Positions 1 through 9,357 are shown, numbered from the stretch's first letter. The stretch: 64,000 nucleotides of DNA from Phytophthora colocasiae (GCA_018806915.1 JAGKQI010000062.1:62001-126000), one strand, 5' to 3'. Numbers and translations are program-made. Notes: generated by a model not told the origin, from the sequence alone.

Positions 1-2
1 GC

Positions 3-236
3 GAGGTCTTCAACTGTGATGAAACAGGGATCTATTTTGACATGCCTCCGGGCAAAATTCTCTCCGAGAAAGGGAAATCGGCCGCTATAACAGCCCAGCA
101 AAAGCATTCAGCAAGACTAACAGCCGTATGCACGATCAGGGGTGATGGTGTTAAGCTGCCATTGCTTTTCATCGTTCGGGGAGAGCCAAACGGCCTTATT
201 GAAAAGGAGGAGTTGCCGACATATCCAAAAGGTTCG

Positions 237-323
<87 letters not shown>

Positions 324-753
324 GGAACTAAAATCATATATTTTAGGGCATGTTTACACTGTACAATCTAAGGCCTGGATGGATGGTCGTGTCTGGAAGT
401 TCTACCTACGCTCTCTGCTGCTGAAGCATATCACGGAGCCATCTCTACTGCTGCTGGACAATCTGGATTGCCATGTTTCTGGAGAATCTGAGGCTATTGT
501 TGCTGAAGAGCTTATGGCTGTGCTTCAGCCGCTGCCAAAAAACTCCACATCTGTCTGCCAACCTCTTGACGTTGGCGTTATGGGCCCGTTAAAGGCAAAA
601 CTAAAAGCATTGTGGCTAAAAGACAAAACTAAAGCCGTGACAGCCAGTGAGAAACGTCTAGCAACAATCAAGCGCACAATTACCGCGTGGGAATCGATAG
701 ATTCAAGGACAATTACAAGTTCGTTCAACAAGGCCCTCGACACTCGGTTTTAA
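3..753 (+). pseudogene. pogo/Tigger-type DDE transposase, 5'-truncated by the window edge and broken
   Basis: This is the catalytic part of a DDE_1-family (pogo/Tigger, CENP-B-related) transposase. The first aspartate sits in NCDETGIYF near the window start, the second in LLLDNLDCH (about 450-475), and the third in QPLDVGVMGPLK (about 560-595), the usual pogo spacing and context. The first half reads in one frame up to about 235 and the second half resumes in another frame from about 348. Between them lies an insertion dominated by a (TTA)n tract, so no intact protein can be made. The frame closes with TAA at 751-753. The DNA-binding N-terminus lies outside the window. Family assignment rests on motif recognition; that it is dead follows directly from the frame change. 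Confidence 0.8.
238..322. repeat. (TTA)n microsatellite inside the pogo transposase
   Basis: About 28 uninterrupted TTA/ATT units. They sit within an insert of roughly 110 bp that separates the PKG and HVYTVQ parts of the transposase. A purely trinucleotide expansion would keep the frame; the frame change comes from the non-triplet flanks of the insert. Confidence 0.95.
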
Positions 754-1257
754 ATGCAAAATAAAGCTGCCTCTAATTTTTGCATTTCAGCGATGTAATT
801 CTTTATCCTAGCAAATCTCTATTTAATAAAAAGGTCACTGACGTTTTGACATAGTCGCAGCATAATTTGTATCGGTTCAACGAATGATGACTGGCTGTTG
901 CATTCTGTCCGTAGCGGTAGTGAACCGTCCATAGCGTCAATGGCAACTTTGGCCATAGTAGAGGACCGGCGCGCTCATTTCAGGTGGATGGATGGCCATC
1001 GAGAGGCGAAAAGCCATCACATCGAGTGACTCGTTTGGTACATGTACACATCGGCCCATCGAAGCTAACCATCGCAAGCTATGGATCGTGAGGCACTGTT
1101 GACACGTACCTCACAGCACGGTGTTGTGGAGTAGGCAGAGTGAGAGAGAGCGTTGGCGATATTGGTGTCGAGCGATAGTATGGGAGTGTTATGTAGTAGG
1201 GGTATTGTGAGTGGCGGACGATATGGAGCGTGAAGAGAGGTCGATGTAGTAGTAGGG

Positions 1258-1345
1258 AGGGTGTGTAAGGTGTGTATGGTGTGTATGGTGTGTATGGTGT
1301 GTATGGTGCAGGTGGTGCAGGTGGTGCAGGTGGTGCAGGTGTTTA
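1258..1345. repeat. GT-rich minisatellite upstream of the tRNA, copy A
   Basis: Tandem GTGTGTATG-like units followed by four GTGGTGCAG-like units. Copy B has more units at 5148-5250, so this array accounts for part of the length difference between the large repeats. Confidence 0.85.
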
Positions 1346-1414
1346 AGCATGGTTTGTAGAGTTGTGGTGTGTGTTCTAGGGGTTGAAAATGTGTGTGTTT
1401 TGTGTGTTGTAAGA

Positions 1415-1486
1415 GCCCCTATAGCTCAGTGGTAGAGCACCCGCTTAGTAAGCGGAAGGTCGGTAGTTCAATCCTGCCTGGGGGCA
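1415..1486 (+). tRNA. tRNA-Thr (anticodon AGT), probably functional
   Basis: A 72-nt cloverleaf including the discriminator A. The acceptor stem is GCCCCTA/TGGGGGC (seven pairs, one T-G). The D stem is GCTC/GAGC, the anticodon loop is TTAGTAA giving AGT, and the T arm is GGTAG-TTCAATC-CTGCC. The A box (TAGCTCAGTGG) and B box (GTTCAATCC core) of Pol III promoters are intact. The only defect is a C-A opposition at the outermost pair of the anticodon stem. No intron is present. The first TTTT run is about 77 nt downstream, in the GCTCTTTT array. Confidence 0.9.
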
Positions 1487-1556
1487 AACTCCTTGCATTC
1501 GTTTCGCGTGCGCACGCTCTGTGTGTCGTTCGTGATCGAGGCGTGTTGCACGCCGT

Positions 1557-1632
1557 CTTTGCTCTTTTGCTCTTTTGCTCTTTTGCTCTTTTGCTCTTTT
1601 GCTCCTTTGCTCTTTTGCTCTTTTGCTCTAGC
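1557..1632. repeat. GCTCTTTT 8-bp minisatellite 3' of the tRNA, copy A
   Basis: About eight GCTCTTTT units, one of them GCTCCTTT. Each full unit contains a TTTT run, the minimal Pol III terminator, on the tRNA sense strand. Confidence 0.9.
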
Positions 1633-2018
1633 TCTTGCACAGCTGCACGCTACCTCTTTTCGAGTTGCGTTAATGCACTCACTTGCCTAAAACCACGCGC
1701 TTCCCTCGACATTCGCTGCAATACAATACACTACTCCAGTCCCACCCAGGCCCACACCGGGGGAGTGGGTAAGTTTTCTCTGGCTCCAGTTTCAGTACTT
1801 GGACGAGTATGTCACGTCGCTTGCGGATCGTTTGGGCTTCACTACCGTGGTACGGCAAGATATCCACCAGGTGATACCATTTGAGATCGCAAACACATTC
1901 TGTTGCTAACAGAACTTACGAACTAATCAAACAGACCAAAGGCAGCGAACGAAATATTGACGTGATGTTGAGGTTTAATTGTTGGTTCAGCTACCAACAT
2001 TTCTTAGGAGAGCTATCT

Positions 2019-3170
2019 CTATCCACACAAAACTGCGAATTCAGTGTCGATCTCTACTTCCAACCCCATGGATTTTAAACGTGAGCGCATTGCAGCGTAA
2101 TCGATGAATCTTCCACTTGGTTCCTTCCTCTTCCTTATGATCTCTTCAGCGTCTTGCTCTTTATGTGCCTTGCTGCCAATAAGCACTGACATGAGAGCTG
2201 TTTTGTTAGTTGAACGAAGGGTGAACACGCTGGATGATAAGCCAATGTTCCATGAAACCGCTCAGTCTCATCTCGGGTCACGAAGAAGCAATTCCGCGGC
2301 ACAACATAGGTCTGAAGGTTTGATGGGGCAACACAATTCATAATCTCTCCCACCAAACGCGTGTCTTTTTAATCCTTTTTTCGAGAAATGCGGGGCAGTA
2401 TCTCTTCAGCTTGCTAAGATACTTTTTTGCGTGGCACGGCTGGAATTTACCAAATTCTCGTTTCCGTTGGTCGACAGAGATTATCAAGTCCTCAGAGCAA
2501 GCGTCCTTCAAAGCGAAGAAAATGTCGACGTCTTTTCCATCAACTCCATTCACAAAGATGCTGCCACTCAGATCCAGTTATTCTTTTGTGAACGGCGGTC
2601 TTTATGTGAGACAGCTTTGGGCGTTGACGTATCAAATTGTTCTGCACACTGAAACACTCTTGATGGATCAAGTTTCACGATATTTCACACGTGACATCGG
2701 CTATCAGTGCGCCAGGAAGAAGCTCTTTAAGTGTCACAGCAGAGCGCCCAAGCACCAACAAGCACCAAATTTCCCCCACGACTGCCACGGTTCTAGGTCG
2801 GACAATTTATGCATCCACCAGCTCCTTCATATCCAGTAAAGCCTTCGCAAACGATATCTCTGCGGCAGTTTCAAACGGAACTTGGTATCGGCGATGAACT
2901 GCAACAAACCATATGGAACTTAAACATCCAATTTCAGCTGGTTCTGGATGGATTGAGCAGGCAGAGCGCAAAACCTCGAAGTTGCGACCACATCAAGTCC
3001 GCATCAAACGGGGCATTTTCCGAAACTTGTTGATTGGACACGGCAAAGGCGGCCGAGCGGATGAGCCGACGAGTTTCTATTGAGTTTGCATAAGTTGCCA
3101 CGTAGGTTTTCCAGCCTTTCTCGAAACACTTGCTGGTGTTTTCAACGTCTGGCTGCAAGCACTTCTTCAA
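2019..3170 (-). pseudogene. Degenerate Crinkler-like C-terminal reading frame, copy A
   Basis: On the minus strand, pieces starting at 3170, 2553, 2356 and 2228 read like one ancestral protein split by stops and frameshifts. Visible elements are a KDVDIFFALKDA-like stretch followed by VDQRKREFGKFQP, then a TRDETERFHG segment and an EEIIRKRKEPSGRF segment near the end. This order resembles C-terminal modules of oomycete Crinkler/RHS-type proteins (NTPase plus restriction-endonuclease-like fold). That is my recollection of the family, not a search result. No N-terminal Crinkler domain is seen in the repeat. Length differences in T/A runs relative to copy B (about 2366-2385) add breaks here. Confidence 0.4.
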
Positions 3171-3232
3171 TTCCAGTAGGTCCTAAGCCACCCATCACGG
3201 AACACCTCCAAACTAGAACTAATTCCCACCTA

Positions 3233-3319
3233 CACTCAGCGACAAAACCTTTGAGACAGTGACATTTTGGGCCATAACTTAGCTTCTAGGACGAGTTAGA
3301 CGATGCTATTTAGATATGT
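3233..3319 (+). repeat. Left terminal inverted repeat of the Tc1/mariner element
   Basis: 87 bp matching the reverse complement of 4623-4709 with about three mismatches. It contains the outer putative transposase-binding motif GCGACAAAACCTTTGAGACA (3239-3258). Confidence 0.9.
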
Positions 3320-3499
3320 TTCGGCGGTTTGATAGGTGAATAAGGGTCTTGTGATGCTGACCTGGATTTCAAAAAACTACGGGTGGCTGGCATACAACGG
3401 CCTGCTATCGCCACCGCGACAAAACTTTGTGACAACACGTTGACTTGGTTTCACTATAGTTAGGAATTGGAGAACTGGCTTAATTGTACTATTTCCACT

Positions 3500-4439
3500 A
3501 TGGGGCGGGGTACACCCATTACCGACGAAGAGCGCGGGCGCATGAAGGGCCTCCACGAGAGCGGCCGCAGCGTCCGCGGGATTGCCCAGCATCTTAAGCG
3601 CTCCCTCAATGGAGTTAGCTACGCACTGAAGGGTTCTAGGAAGAAGGAGAAGAAAGGTGGCCGTCCACCAACGCTCTCCGAGCGACAGGTCCGGCAGATC
3701 GTTCGAGCTGCTGCACGGGGAACTTTTCTGCTGCTGAGCTGAAGACTGAGTACAAGCTAGAGTGCTCGGTACGTACCGTGCAGAGACTTCTGTCTCGAAC
3801 GGACTTCCTCTCCTACTCTAAAATGGACCGTATACTACCACTGACTAAGGAGCACAAGACTGCTCGCCTTGAGTTCGCTGAGAGGCTCTCAACAGCGGCC
3901 CAGAAGGTGGTCTGGCCGTTGTTCATCTTTTCCGACGAAAAGAAGTTCAACTTAGACGGGCCCGACGGGTTCAAGAACTACTGGAGAGATCTAAGGAGCC
4001 CTCCCCGACGTTGCATGCGACGCCAAAACGGAGGGCGGTCTCTAATGGTGTGGGAAGCGTTTGGGGTCAAGGGGAAATCCGATCTCGTGGTCCTAAAGGG
4101 ACGCCAGAACTCTCTGAGCTACATCTACACTATCTCGGAGCATCTGCTCCCGTTTGTGCACCGCAATTACGATACATGCAGGACAACGCCTCTATTCATG
4201 CGTCGGATGAAACTAAGTCGTTTTTCAAAGAGATTGGGGTGCGGCTACTAGACTGGCCCGCTCGCTCCCCCGACCTCAATCCCATTGAAAATGTTTGGTC
4301 AATTTTGGCGCGAAAGGTCTACACCCACGGCAAGCAGTACAGCTCTGTGCCTGAGCTTACTGCTGCAGTAATGTCGGCGTGGGAATCAGTAACGATGAAG
4401 GAGCTGCTTTATCTGATGGAGAGCATGCCAGCAAGATGA
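3500..4439 (+). pseudogene. Tc1/mariner transposase, two frameshifts
   Basis: The N-terminal part has two helix-turn-helix regions (PITDEERGRMKGLHESGRS, then a basic linker with GGRPPTLSERQVRQI), as in Tc1 paired-like DNA-binding domains. The DDE core follows: FSDEKKFNLDG with the first D, MQDNASIHAS with the second D, and WPARSPDLNPIENVW with the catalytic E. There are 34 residues between the second D and the E, so the signature is DD34E (Tc1-like). The frame changes at about 3720 and again at about 4170, each consistent with a small indel. The ATG at 3500 begins MGRGTPITDEE, a usual Tc1 start. The final TGA is at 4437-4439. The chain would be about 310 residues, slightly below the typical 340. 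Confidence 0.88.
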
Positions 4440-4622
4440 TTCAAGGTCGGGATCAAGAAGGGGGACGCAATCCCATATTAGGTCCATAGTGAAACTAAGT
4501 CAAAGTTTGTCCCAAAGTTTTGTCGCGGTGCTATCTGCGGTTCCTTATATGGTAGCCTATCGTAGTTCTGCAAAACCTAGGTCAGCGTCACAAACTCCGT
4601 AGTACTCTATCTATCAGCGCGG

Positions 4623-4709
4623 ACATATCTAAATAGCATCGTCTAACTCGTCCTAGAAGCTAAGTTATAGCCCAAAATGTCACTGTCCAAAAGGTTTTGT
4701 CGCTGAGTG
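4623..4709 (-). repeat. Right terminal inverted repeat of the Tc1/mariner element
   Basis: Inverted partner of 3233-3319. The outer motif occupies 4684-4703 on the minus strand. Confidence 0.9.
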
Positions 4710-5147
4710 TAGTCCTGCCAATTCGTCTATCCAAGAAGTACCGTGTCGCTTGTACTTGCTGTCGTCTCTATTTTTTGATGGGCTAACGGTGGTACGCGTA
4801 TTGGATAGTGAACAGTCAATAGCGTCAATGGCAACTTCGGCCATAGTAGAGGACCGGCGCGCTCATTTCAGGTGGATGGATGGCCATCGAGAGGCGAAAA
4901 GCCGTCACATCGAATGACTCGTTTGGTACATGTACACATCGGCCCATCGAAGCTAACCATCGCAAGCTATGGATCGTGAGGCACTGTTGACACGTACCTC
5001 ACAGCACGGTGTTGTGGAGTAGGCAGAGTGAGAGAGAGCGTTGGCGATATTGGTGTCGAGCGATAGTATGGGAGTGTTATGTAGTAGGGGTATTGTGAGT
5101 GGCGGATGATATGGAGCGTGAAGAGAGGTCGATGTAGTAGTAGGGAG

Positions 5148-5250
5148 GGTGTGTAAGGTGTGTATGGTGTGTATGGTGTGTATGGTGTGTAAGGTGTGTA
5201 TGGTGTGTATGGTGCAGGTGGTGCAGGTGGTGCAGGTGGTGCAGGTGGTG
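5148..5250. repeat. GT-rich minisatellite upstream of the tRNA, copy B
   Basis: Counterpart of 1258-1345 with additional GTGTGTAAG/GTGTGTATG units and one more GTGGTGCAG unit. Confidence 0.85.
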
Positions 5251-5329
5251 CAGGTGTTTAAGCATGGTTTGTAGAGTTGTGGTGTGTGTTCTAGGGGTTG
5301 AAAATGTGTGTGTTTTGTGTGTTGTAAGA

Positions 5330-5401
5330 GCCTCTATAGCTCAGTGGTAGAGCACCCGCTTAGTAAGCAGAAGGTCGGTAGTTTAATCCTGCCTGTGGGC
5401 A
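5330..5401 (+). pseudogene. Decayed tRNA-Thr(AGT) copy in repeat B
   Basis: Same position in the repeat as the intact gene, with four substitutions in 72 nt. A C>T in the 5' acceptor strand and a G>T in the 3' strand together leave a C-T mismatch and extra G-T pairs. A G>A breaks the anticodon stem, and a C>T alters the near-invariant C of the T loop/B box (TTCAATC to TTTAATC). Loss of the B-box C predicts poor TFIIIC binding, so this copy is probably inactive. Confidence 0.8.
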
Positions 5402-5471
5402 AACTCCTTGCATTCGTTTCGCGTGCGCACGCTTTGTGTGTCGTTCGTGATCGAGGCGTGTTGCACGCCGT

Positions 5472-5570
5472 CTTTGCTCTTTTGCTCTTTTGCTCTTTTG
5501 CTCTTTTGCTCTTTTGCTCTTTTGCTCTTTTGCTCTTTTGCTCCTTTGCTCTTTGCTCTTTTGCTCTAGC
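5472..5570. repeat. GCTCTTTT 8-bp minisatellite 3' of the tRNA pseudogene, copy B
   Basis: About eleven units with one GCTCCTTT and one 7-bp variant. It is expanded relative to copy A. Confidence 0.9.
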
Positions 5571-5956
5571 TCTTGCACAGCTGCACGCTACCTCTTTTCG
5601 AGTTGCGTTAATGCACTCACTTGCCTAAAACCACGCGCTTCCCTCGACATTCGCTGCAATACAATACACTACTCCAGTCCCACCCAGGCCCACACCGGGG
5701 GAGTGGGTAAGTTTTCTCTGGCTCCAGTTTCAGTACTTGGACGAGTATGTCACGTCGCTTGCGGATCGTTTGGGCTTCACTACCGTGGTACGGCAAGATA
5801 TCCACCAGGTGATACCATTTGAGATCGCAAACACATTCTGTTGCTAACAGAACTTACGAACTAATCAAACAGACCAAAGGCAGCGAACGAAATATTGACG
5901 TGATGTTGAGGTTTAATTGTTGGTTCAGCTACCAACATTTCTTAGGAGAGCTATCT

Positions 5957-7106
5957 CTATCCACACAAAACTGCGAATTCAGTGTCGATCTCTACTTCCA
6001 ACCCCATGGATTTTAAACGTGAGCGCATTGCAGCGTAATCGATGAATCTTCCACTTGGTTCCTTCCTCTTCCTTATGATCTCTTCAGCGTCTTGCTCTTT
6101 ATGTGCCTTGCTGCCAATAAGCACTGACATGAGAGCTATTTTGTTAGTTGAACGAAGGGTGAACACGCTGGATGATAAGCCAATGTTCCATGAAACCGCT
6201 CAGTCTCATCTCGGGTCACGAAGAAGCAATTCCGCGGCACAACATAGGTCTGAAGGTTTGATGGGGCAACACAATTCATAATCTCTCCCACCAAACGCGT
6301 GTCTTTTAATCCTTTTTCGAGAAATGCGGGGCAGTATCTCTTCAGCTTGCTAAGATACTTTTTTGCGTGGCACGGCTGGAATTTACCAAATTCTCGTTTC
6401 CGTTGGTCGACACAGATTATCAAGTCCTCAGAGCAAGCGTCCTTCAAAGCGAAGAAAATGTCGACGTCTTTTCCATCAACTCCATTCACAAAGATGCTGC
6501 CACTCAGATCCAGTTATTCTTTTGTGAACGGCGGTCTTTATGTGAGACAGCTTTGGGCGTTGACGTATCAAATTGTTCTGCACACTGAAACACTCTTGAT
6601 GGATCAAGTTTCACGATATTTCACACGTGACATCGGCTATCAGTGCGCCAGGAAGAAGCTCTTTAAGTGTCACAGCAGAGCGCCCAAGCACCAACAAGCA
6701 CCAAATTTCCCCCACGACTGCCACGGTTCTAGGTCGGACAATTTATGCATCCACCAGCTCCTTCATATCCAGTAAAGCCTTCGCAAACGATATCTCTGCG
6801 GCAGTTTCAAACGGAACTTGGTATCGGCGATGAACTGCAACAAACCATATGGAACTTAAACATCCAATTTCAGCTGGTTCTGGATGGATTGAGCAGGCAG
6901 AGCGCAAAACCTCGAAGTTGCGACCACATCAAGTCCGCATCAAACGGGGCATTTTCCGAAACTTGTTGATTGGACACGGCAAAGGCGGCCGAGCGGATGA
7001 GCCGACGAGTTTCTATTGAGTTTGCATAAGTTGCCACGTAGGTTTTCCAGCCTTTCTCGAAACACTTGCTGGTGTTTTCAACGTCTGGCTGCAAGCACTT
7101 CTTCAA
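5957..7106 (-). pseudogene. Degenerate Crinkler-like C-terminal reading frame, copy B
   Basis: Near-identical to the copy A frame, but the central part (6489 down to 6136) stays open for 117 codons because two T/A runs are one base shorter than in copy A. An in-frame stop near 6768 and other breaks still separate it from the piece at 7106-6870 and from the terminal piece at 6166-5957. Same tentative family assignment as copy A. Confidence 0.4.
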
Positions 7107-7272
7107 TTCCAGTAGGTCCTAAGCCACCCATCACGGAACACCTCCAAACTAGAACTAATTCCCACCTAGTCCTGTCAATTCGTTTATCCAAGAAGTACCG
7201 TGTCGCTTGTACTTGCTGTCGTCTTTTTTTTTGATCACCAAATGGGCTAACGGTGGTACGCGTATTGGATAG

Positions 7273-7372
7273 TGAACAGTCCATAGCGTCAATGGCAACT
7301 TCGACCATAGTATAGGACCGGCGCGCTCATTTCAGGTGGATGGATGGCCATCGAAAGGCGAAAAGCATTATA
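7273..7372. repeat. Third, partial tandem repeat copy (first ~100 bp only)
   Basis: The TGAACAGTCC / ATAGCGTCAATGGC / GGTGGATGGATGGCCATCG blocks that open copies A and B recur here. Similarity then ends just after GGCGAAAAGC. This shows the array once extended further or that the right boundary was cut by a rearrangement. Confidence 0.8.
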
Positions 7373-7469
7373 TGGGACTACTTTGGCTGTGTTAAGCCCA
7401 CTTATTAAACCTGATTGTATACTGTCGTTTAAACGTACAAGCTTGGGTTAACAGGTGTAGGTAGACATT

Positions 7470-7925
7470 CCGTATGTTGAGCTAACAAAACAGCTCTCAT
7501 GTCAATGCTCATTGGCAGCAAGGCAAATAAAGAGCAAGCCGCTGAAAAGATCATAAGGAAGAGGAAGGAACCAAGTTGAGGATTCATCGATTACGCTGCA
7601 ATGCGCTCACGTTTCCAATTTGGTGGGGTTGGAAGTTGAGATCGACACTGAATTCGCAGTTTTGTGTGAAGATTGCAGGCGAAACTACTTCATCACAATG
7701 GAGCAACTACCCTCTTTGCAAGGGTACATTGGCCACACAGTTCCAAACCAAATATCAGACAGGAAGGTCTTGAATGGAGGCTCCCTAGTAACTACATGTG
7801 TTGGATTGTGCATCGAGACCTGGCGCAGTTCGAAGGAAGCTTGAACAGCAGAGATCAGGTCGCTGTACGAGAGAGGGCACATGGGCTCTCCGGCAAAACA
7901 CGCCCACTGTTTAGAACGTTCTAAA
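7470..7925 (+). pseudogene. Diverged inverted fragment of the repeat's Crinkler-like frame
   Basis: The plus strand here resembles the reverse complement of about 2019-2230. It carries the SMLIGSK, EKIIRKRKEPS and GLEVEIDTEFAVLC peptide pieces, spread over shifted frames. Beyond the shared part it continues with NYFITMEQLPSLQG-type sequence not present in the repeat copies. It is clearly older than the tandem copies: substitutions are frequent and a premature TGA follows the KRKEPS piece. Confidence 0.5.
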
Positions 7926-8050
7926 TTTAGAAACGAGAGAAAATATGAACGGGTTGGCGGTGACTTGGGTCGTCACAAAATTTCCAGCCGGATTTTGACT
8001 TAATCATTTTTTGGGGGGTGTCCCCTTAGTCCTGTAGCAGAGTCCTCACC

Positions 8051-8554
8051 ATGAGCGATCTTAACGAAAGGCGCATCGGCAGCCCTGGTGGACCTGCTCA
8101 AACGAAGCATTTACGAAAAAGAACTCCTGTAAAACGACCTAGTGCTCTGCATCGTGCTTATGATACACTCGGTGAGGATGCCGTCAAGCAATTGTAAGCT
8201 GCACACGGTGCATTAGATTCGACGAAGAAGGGTAAACAACGAGCCGACGGCATGGTACTCAGTTTGGTGAAACAAAACGTGCCAGACGCTGAAGTTCGAG
8301 CTGTGTTTAAGGTAGGAGACAAAATAGGTCGACTTAAGCTGATTAAAGATGGCGAAGATGCCACTCCACCTACTCGTGACCACGTACCACCAAAGCACGC
8401 GTTTCATAAAGACATCTGTGATGCTTGCGTACGAATTGATACCGCTCTACTTCGTCGAGACCTAACAGAGCTTGAGCATTCAGAACTCCTTCAAGATAAG
8501 GCAGTTCACGTTGAAGCTGCTATCAACCAGCGCCGGCAGCCCAGCTCACCTTGA
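8051..8554 (+). pseudogene. Transposon-associated hypothetical reading frame with one internal stop
   Basis: One continuous frame from ATG 8051 to TGA 8552-8554, interrupted only by TAA at 8195-8197. The first part is basic (HLRKRTPVKRPSALHRAYDTL). After the stop it carries VKQNVPDAEVRAVFKVGDKIGRL and then CDACVRIDTALLRRDLTE followed by a QRR motif. The C-x2-C-x2-D pattern and the overall order recall a large DDE-like transposon protein family common in Phytophthora and Pythium, with the middle deleted. I cannot name the family with certainty. Confidence 0.45.
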
Positions 8555-8888
8555 CGATGAAAAAGCGAACGTCTCTAGCTATGACGTATTTTTCGATTCC
8601 TGGTGAGTATCTGACGCACTTTCCAGCGGCTCCAGATCCGGAGCCTTAGCCTGACACACAGCAGTGAAGAAGATAAGCCAGAATGCCTAGTCACAGAAGC
8701 AGGGTGACCAGCAAGCGGAAACGCGCACCTTGCGTCCTGCCCGCCAAGAAAAAAGTCGGGTGACCACGTATCAAGCAGAACATCGTGCGCAGCCGTTCTA
8801 TTCTTGCATTCTTCAAGCCTTTGGCAGCGGTTGACCCTTCAGACTCCTAACGAAATGAATACATTTCTTCACAGGTCTTGAGAGCGCC
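8555..8888. other. Intergenic/transposon flank without a recognisable gene
   Basis: No long frame, tRNA or repeat seen. It lies between the broken transposon frame and the 5' target duplication of the retrotransposon. Confidence 0.5.
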
Positions 8889-8893
8889 GGGTC

Positions 8894-9300
8894 TGTAACG
8901 GGGTCACACAGCCACAGCGCTGGGCGCTATGGCTACATTAGTGTGGTAAACACCGGCCAAAGGCACAAGTCACAGATCTGTGTATGACACACCATATATC
9001 TCACACCTCACATAGGTAGCCATTTGATGGTAGTTAGCACACTACATTTTGATTAGGATTTAGTATGCTAGATACCAAATCCGTTACATTTAGGATTAGG
9101 GCAATAAAGCCAAATAAAAATCAGTTTGCATTTTATACAATTAGTGTTAGTACATTGTTATAGGGGACACCGATTGTGTGGGTCCCGTATTTAGTGGATC
9201 ACTTGGTTCTTGTATAGAACCAGAGGCTAGTGCCTTGCAAGCAGGACTCTACGAGTCGACTAAACTTCCTCTGTGCGGTGCACTACGCAGCCCCGCGGCA
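8894..9300 (+). repeat. 5' LTR
   Basis: 407 bp. Hand alignment with the 3' LTR gives roughly 15 substitutions over about 360 aligned bases plus several indels. The largest indel is a 32-bp segment near 9110-9145 missing from the 3' LTR. An AATAAAG hexamer-like signal lies at about 9103. Confidence 0.93.
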
Positions 9301-9302
9301 CC

Positions 9303-9319
9303 TGGTAGCACTTGTAGTC
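9303..9319 (+). promoter_or_regulatory. Candidate primer binding site (TGGTAGCACTTG...)
   Basis: TGG two bases after the 5' LTR, the expected position for pairing with the 3' CCA of a tRNA primer. I did not identify the matching tRNA. Confidence 0.45.
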
Positions 9320-9357
9320 AATCCAACTCCTGAGTTGAAGACTGTTTCTCTGTGAGA

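Larger units (their letters stand above)
3233..4709 (+). mobile_element. Tc1/mariner-type DNA transposon (DD34E) with IR/DR ends
   Basis: The element is 1,477 bp and starts CACTCAGCGACAAAACC, with the inverted sequence at the other end. It is flanked by TA on both sides (3231-3232 and 4710-4711). Copy B has the uninterrupted sequence CCCACCTAGTCCTG at the matching place, so the insertion point and the TA duplication are proven inside this window. The outer inverted repeats are about 87 bp with three mismatches. A second inner pair of related motifs (GCGACAAAACTTTG) lies 177 bp inside each outer motif. The transposase frame is broken twice, so the element is non-autonomous now. Confidence 0.93.
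921..4808. repeat. Large tandem repeat, copy A (interrupted by a Tc1/mariner element)
   Basis: Copy A starts where similarity to copy B begins (TGAAC followed by the ATAGCGTCAATGGC block at 931). It runs through a GT-rich minisatellite, a tRNA-Thr gene, an 8-bp GCTCTTTT minisatellite and a broken minus-strand Crinkler-like frame to 3232. The Tc1/mariner element interrupts it, and it resumes at 4712 up to the next unit start at 4809. Without the insertion the unit is about 2.4 kb. By hand comparison the 3' part (about 1,640-3,230) differs from copy B by only about two substitutions and two 1-bp indels. Confidence 0.85.
4809..7272. repeat. Large tandem repeat, copy B (uninterrupted)
   Basis: Same layout as copy A but without the transposon; the empty site is at 7161-7175. 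It contains a decayed tRNA at 5330-5401, a longer T-rich minisatellite, and a minus-strand Crinkler-like frame with fewer breaks than in copy A. It ends in the same stretch as copy A, directly followed by a third partial start. Confidence 0.85.

Noticed and set aside
32..371. Poly-isoleucine and poly-leucine proteins around the TTA tract
   Set aside because: Translated microsatellite.
1258..1632. CRISPR-like array suspected from regular short repeats
   Set aside because: Units are contiguous without unique spacers, and the genome is eukaryotic.
1393..1884. Plus-strand frame across the tRNA and the GCTCTTTT array in copy A (and its counterpart at 5308-5822 in copy B)
   Set aside because: Reads through a tRNA and minisatellites (repeated ALLLFCSF peptide). 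Not a protein gene.
5077..5265. His/Thr-repeat peptide on the minus strand
   Set aside because: Translated GT-rich minisatellite without conserved flanks.
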